64,000 bases of DNA from contig SVFH01000012.1 of the NCBI GenBank assembly GCA_015056945.1, positions 1-64,000 of the forward strand, in the 5' to 3' direction. This DNA is from Lachnospiraceae bacterium (GTDB lineage: Bacteria; Bacillota; Clostridia; Lachnospirales; Lachnospiraceae). Positions 60,668 through 64,000 of this stretch are shown here, piece after piece. The notes beneath the pieces are model-generated. The model did no database searches. It was not told where the DNA came from and saw only the letters and a list, made by a program, of their open reading frames with translations. The position numbers were made by a program, and so were the translations under genes. How positions within the stretch are numbered: position 1 is the stretch's first letter; each line of letters opens with the position of its first letter.

Positions 60668-61195
60668 ATGAAATTTAATATCGTTGGAAAAAATATTGAT
60701 GTAACACCTGGACTTCGTTCTGCAGTTGAAGATAAGATTGGAAAGCTTGAAAAGTATTTCACAAAGGAAACAGAAATACAAGTTACGTTAAGCGTTGAGA
60801 AGGACAGACAGAAAATTGAAGTTACCATTCCTGTGAAGGGAAATATCATTCGTTCCGAGCAAGTGAGCAATGATATGTATGTATCAATTGATCTTGTAGA
60901 AGAGATTATCGAAAGACAGTTAAAGAAATATAAGAATAAGCTGGTAGACCGTAAGCACAGCAATGATTTCTTTAGTCAGGATTATATCGAGAAAGATTTC
61001 ATGGATGAAGAAGAGGTTCGTATCATCCGCTCAAAGAAGTTTGATATTAAGCCGATGTATCCGGAAGATGCATGTGTTCAGATGGAACTGCTTGGACATA
61101 ATTTCTTTGTATTCAACAATGCTGAAACAGATCAGATTTGTGTTGTATATAAGAGAAAAGGGAATACATACGGTATGATTGAACCGGATGTATAG
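60668..61195 (+). CDS. hpf: Ribosome hibernation promoting factor, long form
   Basis: A 175-residue factor that binds the small ribosomal subunit and pairs ribosomes into inactive 100S dimers. The N-terminal domain (1-100, FNIVGKNIDVTPGLRSAVED) is the Hpf/RaiA fold and the C-terminal domain (about 118-175, RIIRSKKFDIKPMYPEDACV and GHNFFVFNNAETDQICVVYK) is the dimerisation part found in the long form of Firmicutes. AAAGGAATG lies before the ATG. It is monocistronic. Confidence 0.95.
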   Translation: MKFNIVGKNIDVTPGLRSAVEDKIGKLEKYFTKETEIQVTLSVEKDRQKIEVTIPVKGNIIRSEQVSNDMYVSIDLVEEIIERQLKKYKNKLVDRKHSNDFFSQDYIEKDFMDEEEVRIIRSKKFDIKPMYPEDACVQMELLGHNFFVFNNAETDQICVVYKRKGNTYGMIEPDV

Positions 61196-61214
61196 AATTT
61201 AAGAAGTGAATAAA

Positions 61215-61247
61215 AAACCGCCCATTCTAATGGGCGGTTTATTTTTT
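61215..61247. terminator. Terminator between hpf and the zinc-ribbon gene
   Basis: AAACCGCCCAT and ATGGGCGGTTT are perfect arms with a TCTA loop, flanked by A and T runs on the two sides, so it can serve both converging genes. Confidence 0.9.
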
Positions 61248-61273
61248 CAAGGAAAGATATTACTACGCTAAAA

Positions 61274-62413
61274 TTAGCCGAAGATACTCTGGATTGTTTC
61301 CATGAGTCCTGCGCATCCGAAGATAAGCAATAAAACGGTGATTACAGCGAGAATCGTAAATAATACTTTCCAGAAGGAAATCGGTGTTTTGCCTGTTACT
61401 TTACCGGTTTGACCATTTACCATGAACTGGTATACCTTCCCATTATACTGGAAAGAAGAAATCCAAATGGGAAGCATCAGATATTTGTATGTAATATTGG
61501 TGTAAGATGTACTTAATCGCAAATTTCTGACGTGATCTGCGTTCTTTTCGTGTCTGATTTTTTTGTTGATTGCACTGCTTAAACGGGAGTGAATTGCGTT
61601 CTTGGCAAGTTCCCAGCCGTCCTTTAGACCGATGGAATAACGTTCAGCAAGGAAACCGGCTACGAATTCCGGTTTGTAGGTTTTGTTGTCGGCTGTGTTG
61701 AAGGGCTCTACACCCTTTAACATACTTGTATCGTGCCGTGTGGAAGCAAGGACGAGCTGGTCGTCAATAAACTCGCTGTATGTACCTTTGGTGCGATACC
61801 AGTCGGTTTCGATTTTGACATTGCCTTCTCTGTCTTTGACACGGCGGTCTTTACCGTAGGAAGCGCTGTAATGTGTATTGGTCTGTGCATCAAATGTCCA
61901 GTAAGGTAAATAAATGCCTTTAAAAGAGTCGGGACGGGCAGATTCTTTGGCCAGTTTGGGGCAGAAGAATTTTTGGCCAATCCATTTTTTAAAGTTTGCA
62001 GATGCTACATCAGAAGAAATTTGGAAAGGAACAACACCATTTGGAGCAAGCGTATCTTTGGCTTGAGCCTCCATAACCTGGTTGGAACCGCAGTAGGGAC
62101 ATTCGCTTGCGACATCCAGTGCGTCGTAAATGGTTTCGGCGCTACAGTTCTTACAAATAACGGTTTTCTTTTCTGCTCCCCAGTTACAATTTCCGGTTTG
62201 CTCGGCTTTGAAAAAGTCCAGTTCTTCTGCGCTGGGAGGAAGTTCCTCGTCCTGTGAAATTTCTTCTTCGTATCCGCAATAGGGACATACTGTTTTGCCG
62301 GTATCGGGGTCATAATTCATTGTACCGTCACATTGAGGACATTTGCGGTCGGTTTCTTCTTTCGTGTCAGTGATATTTGGCGCTATTTGATCCATTTCAT
62401 TGAAATCGCTCAT
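61274..62413 (-). CDS. Zinc-ribbon membrane protein (TFIIB-type ribbon)
   Basis: A 379-residue protein. CPQCDGTMNYDPDTGKTVCPYCG is a TFIIB-type zinc ribbon at about 23-47, and a second ribbon with CKNCSAETIYD and CPYCG follows near 80-110. The central part (about 120-330) has aromatic-rich segments such as YLPYWTFDAQTNTHYSAS, and one C-terminal membrane segment is at about 345-370 (FWKVLFTILAVITVLLLIFG). The function is unknown; relatives are often encoded next to SPFH/zinc-ribbon proteins, as here. The ATG at 62413 with AAAGGAG before it is preferred to 62509. Confidence 0.75.
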   Translation of the reverse strand: MSDFNEMDQIAPNITDTKEETDRKCPQCDGTMNYDPDTGKTVCPYCGYEEEISQDEELPPSAEELDFFKAEQTGNCNWGAEKKTVICKNCSAETIYDALDVASECPYCGSNQVMEAQAKDTLAPNGVVPFQISSDVASANFKKWIGQKFFCPKLAKESARPDSFKGIYLPYWTFDAQTNTHYSASYGKDRRVKDREGNVKIETDWYRTKGTYSEFIDDQLVLASTRHDTSMLKGVEPFNTADNKTYKPEFVAGFLAERYSIGLKDGWELAKNAIHSRLSSAINKKIRHEKNADHVRNLRLSTSYTNITYKYLMLPIWISSFQYNGKVYQFMVNGQTGKVTGKTPISFWKVLFTILAVITVLLLIFGCAGLMETIQSIFG

Positions 62414-62434
62414 ACGTATAACTCCTTTCTTCAA

Positions 62435-62473
62435 AAACAGCGGTTTATGCAAAAGTAGCATGAACCGCTGTTT
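62435..62473 (-). terminator. Intergenic hairpin between the SPFH and zinc-ribbon genes
   Basis: Arms 62435-62450 and 62458-62473 pair almost perfectly. Read on the reverse strand, the stem ends in a short T run, about 20 bases before the zinc-ribbon gene start, so it may reduce or shape readthrough between the two genes. Confidence 0.6.
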
Positions 62474-62587
62474 GTTCGACTCATAGGATTCACCTGCAAA
62501 TCGAAACACTTCATGTGAATGCGCTATTTGCGCACATTTTTAAGTTGCTGTCAGTAGAAACAAAGTTTCACTTTCAACACACATAAA

Positions 62588-63982
62588 TTACTGAATATCG
62601 CTTTCGTCAAAAACGTCACCGCATTCAGGACAGAACTTAGGCGGATTTGTAGGATCAGCAGGTTCCCAACCGCATTTATCGCATTTATAAAGTGGTGCGC
62701 CTGCGGGTTTCTTAGAACCGCATTCCTGACAGAACTTACCTTTGTTTACCGCACCACAGGAACAGGTCCATCCTGTTGCATCAGCGGGTTTTGCAGCGCC
62801 GCATTCACGACAGAATTTGCCGGAATTTCCGGAAGTTCCGCAAGCACAGGTCCATCCTGCATCAGCAGGAGCCATTGCTGCCGGAGCTGCCTGAGGAGCT
62901 GCAGCCTGTTGCTGCTGGCCCATTGCAAAGAGGTTTGCAGCATTCACACCGCTGCCGCCTCCGGCCATCTGTGCCATGTTCATACCTGCAAATGCCATCA
63001 TAGGACCTGCATTCTCGTTAGATGCTGCAGCTTCCATTGCGTTAGCCTGAGCAGTAACCATACGTGCAGCTGCCATATTAACGTTAGTGAATACAGCTGT
63101 ATCCTGGAAGGATTTGATTCTGTCTTCATCTTCCTTGGTTGCTTTCAAGGTGTTGAAAGTAACAGATACAACTTTTAAACCTCTAAGCTCGCCCCATTTC
63201 TTGGAGAGCTGTTCGTTCAATCTGTCTGTTAAGTCATCTGTAAGTGTAGTAATCTGGCTGTAACGAAGACCAACATCTGAGAAGGAACCGAGTGCCGGCT
63301 GAAGAGCGGTCATAAACTCGGAACGAAGGATGCTGTGAATCTCTTTTTTGTTGAATTCGCTTGTGAAGTTTGTACAAACAAAAGTATAGAAGCGAATCGG
63401 GTCACTGATCATGTAAGAGAATTCACCGTTACACATAAGGCTGATATCACCCTGGAAACCGGTTACTTTATCATGGATAAAGAACGGAATCGGGCTGGAA
63501 GTTCCCCATAAGTTGTTACGAACTTCCTTGATATTGATGAAATATACTCTTTGATCCTTGGGGATTTCTCCGCCGAAAGCGAAACGCTTACCAAGAGCAA
63601 TGAAAGAATTTTTGATGTTCTCACCTAAGTTTCCGTAAAAAATGGAAGGTTCTGTGGAACCATCGTAAATAAATTCACCCGGAGTAGCACAGATTTCAGT
63701 AACCTTACCCTGATCAACAAGGATCATACACTGACCTTCATTGACTGCGATTACAGAACCGTTGGAAATGATGTTGTCATTTCCTTTGTTCATTCCTTTT
63801 TGATTCTTATTCTTACCTTTTACAGCGAGAACGCCTTCGGGAAATGCGTCGCAGTAAAAATACTCACGATACTGATCGCTTACAACAGAACCAAGTGATG
63901 AAACAGCATTTCCAAGAATGTTGCCACCGGCTGTTTTAACCATACTTCCAAGTGTTTCTGCAGTTGCTTTAATTAAACCCAT
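62588..63982 (-). CDS. SPFH-domain protein with three C-terminal zinc ribbons (YdjI-like)
   Basis: A 464-residue protein. The SPFH-like part (about 40-330) contains FPEGVLAVKGKNKNQKG and FIYDGSTEPSIFYG. It is followed by Met/Ala-rich and Gln/Ala-rich stretches and three zinc ribbons: CACGTSGNSGKFCRECG, CSCGAVNKGKFCQECG, and CDKCG with CPECG near the end. It resembles the family called virion core protein/YdjI, whose members are linked to membrane stress. A very good GGGAGG lies before the ATG (reverse strand). It is followed on the same strand by the zinc-ribbon membrane protein. Any upstream gene lies outside the window. Confidence 0.87.
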   Translation of the reverse strand: MGLIKATAETLGSMVKTAGGNILGNAVSSLGSVVSDQYREYFYCDAFPEGVLAVKGKNKNQKGMNKGNDNIISNGSVIAVNEGQCMILVDQGKVTEICATPGEFIYDGSTEPSIFYGNLGENIKNSFIALGKRFAFGGEIPKDQRVYFINIKEVRNNLWGTSSPIPFFIHDKVTGFQGDISLMCNGEFSYMISDPIRFYTFVCTNFTSEFNKKEIHSILRSEFMTALQPALGSFSDVGLRYSQITTLTDDLTDRLNEQLSKKWGELRGLKVVSVTFNTLKATKEDEDRIKSFQDTAVFTNVNMAAARMVTAQANAMEAAASNENAGPMMAFAGMNMAQMAGGGSGVNAANLFAMGQQQQAAAPQAAPAAMAPADAGWTCACGTSGNSGKFCRECGAAKPADATGWTCSCGAVNKGKFCQECGSKKPAGAPLYKCDKCGWEPADPTNPPKFCPECGDVFDESDIQ

Positions 63983-64000
63983 TTGTTTTCCTCCCTAATG

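Overview
The window looks like a piece of chromosome from an anaerobic, low-G+C Gram-positive of the class Clostridia, most likely family Lachnospiraceae. The support is indirect but consistent: strong AAAGGAG-type ribosome binding sites, TTGACA-N17-TATAAT promoters, T-box, TPP and Mn2+ riboswitches with intrinsic terminators, an oxygen-sensitive ThiH/ThiC route to thiamine, BlaI/M56 peptidase pairs, a long-form Hpf, and small lipoproteins. I saw no rRNA, tRNA, CRISPR array, transposase or prophage.

Layout. 1-2.6 kb: a DUF4430 lipoprotein with an ECF S-component, then a reverse-strand ACT/metallo-beta-lactamase fusion. 2.77-6.6 kb: a T-box leader whose specifier reads as UUC (Phe), followed by phenylacetate-CoA ligase, an ACT protein, DAHP synthase and a GNAT enzyme. 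6.6-13.7 kb: two TPP riboswitches, each with its own promoter and terminator, then thiS-thiF-thiG-thiH-tenI-thiE-thiD-thiC, most of a pathway to HMP and thiazole phosphates and their coupling. 13.7-18.2 kb: an SDR/MFS pair and an AhpC/AhpF-like peroxide system. 18.2-26.1 kb: two BlaI/M56-peptidase signalling operons flanking an HTH/HipA-like kinase pair. 26.5-29.6 kb: an unusual three-gene cassette (zinc-ribbon pseudokinase, VWA protein, PurA paralogue). 29.6-32.4 kb: an ArsR/SdpI-type operon with a broken PH-like gene, a YhfC-type membrane protein and a HAD phosphatase.

32.8-36.4 kb: a yybP-ykoY (Mn2+) riboswitch, structured 69-bp tandem repeats and an ABC exporter. 36.4-46.8 kb: a YfcE-like phosphodiesterase, an AspT/YidE-type transporter, a flotillin, a copper ATPase fused to a CopZ domain with its own internal start signals, a DHH phosphoesterase, an AraC regulator, Lgt and a DUF4397-like protein. 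46.8-49.9 kb: a zinc ABC importer with a Zur-type regulator and a clear Fur/Zur box. 50-59.8 kb: PutP, cardiolipin synthase, a Ser/Thr kinase with a partner PPP phosphatase, a YmfI-like SDR, thioredoxin reductase and an SH3/NlpC-P60 wall hydrolase. 59.9-61.2 kb: a cluster of DnaA-box-like sites and hpf. 61.3-64 kb: reverse-strand zinc-ribbon and SPFH/zinc-ribbon genes.

A palindromic non-coding repeat family occurs at four places, three of them directly behind intrinsic terminators. The best candidates for undescribed biology are the pseudokinase-VWA-PurA-like cassette, the leader RNA ahead of thiS, and the RNA-rich leader of the ABC exporter. All functions are read from the sequence and from remembered family features; no database search was run.
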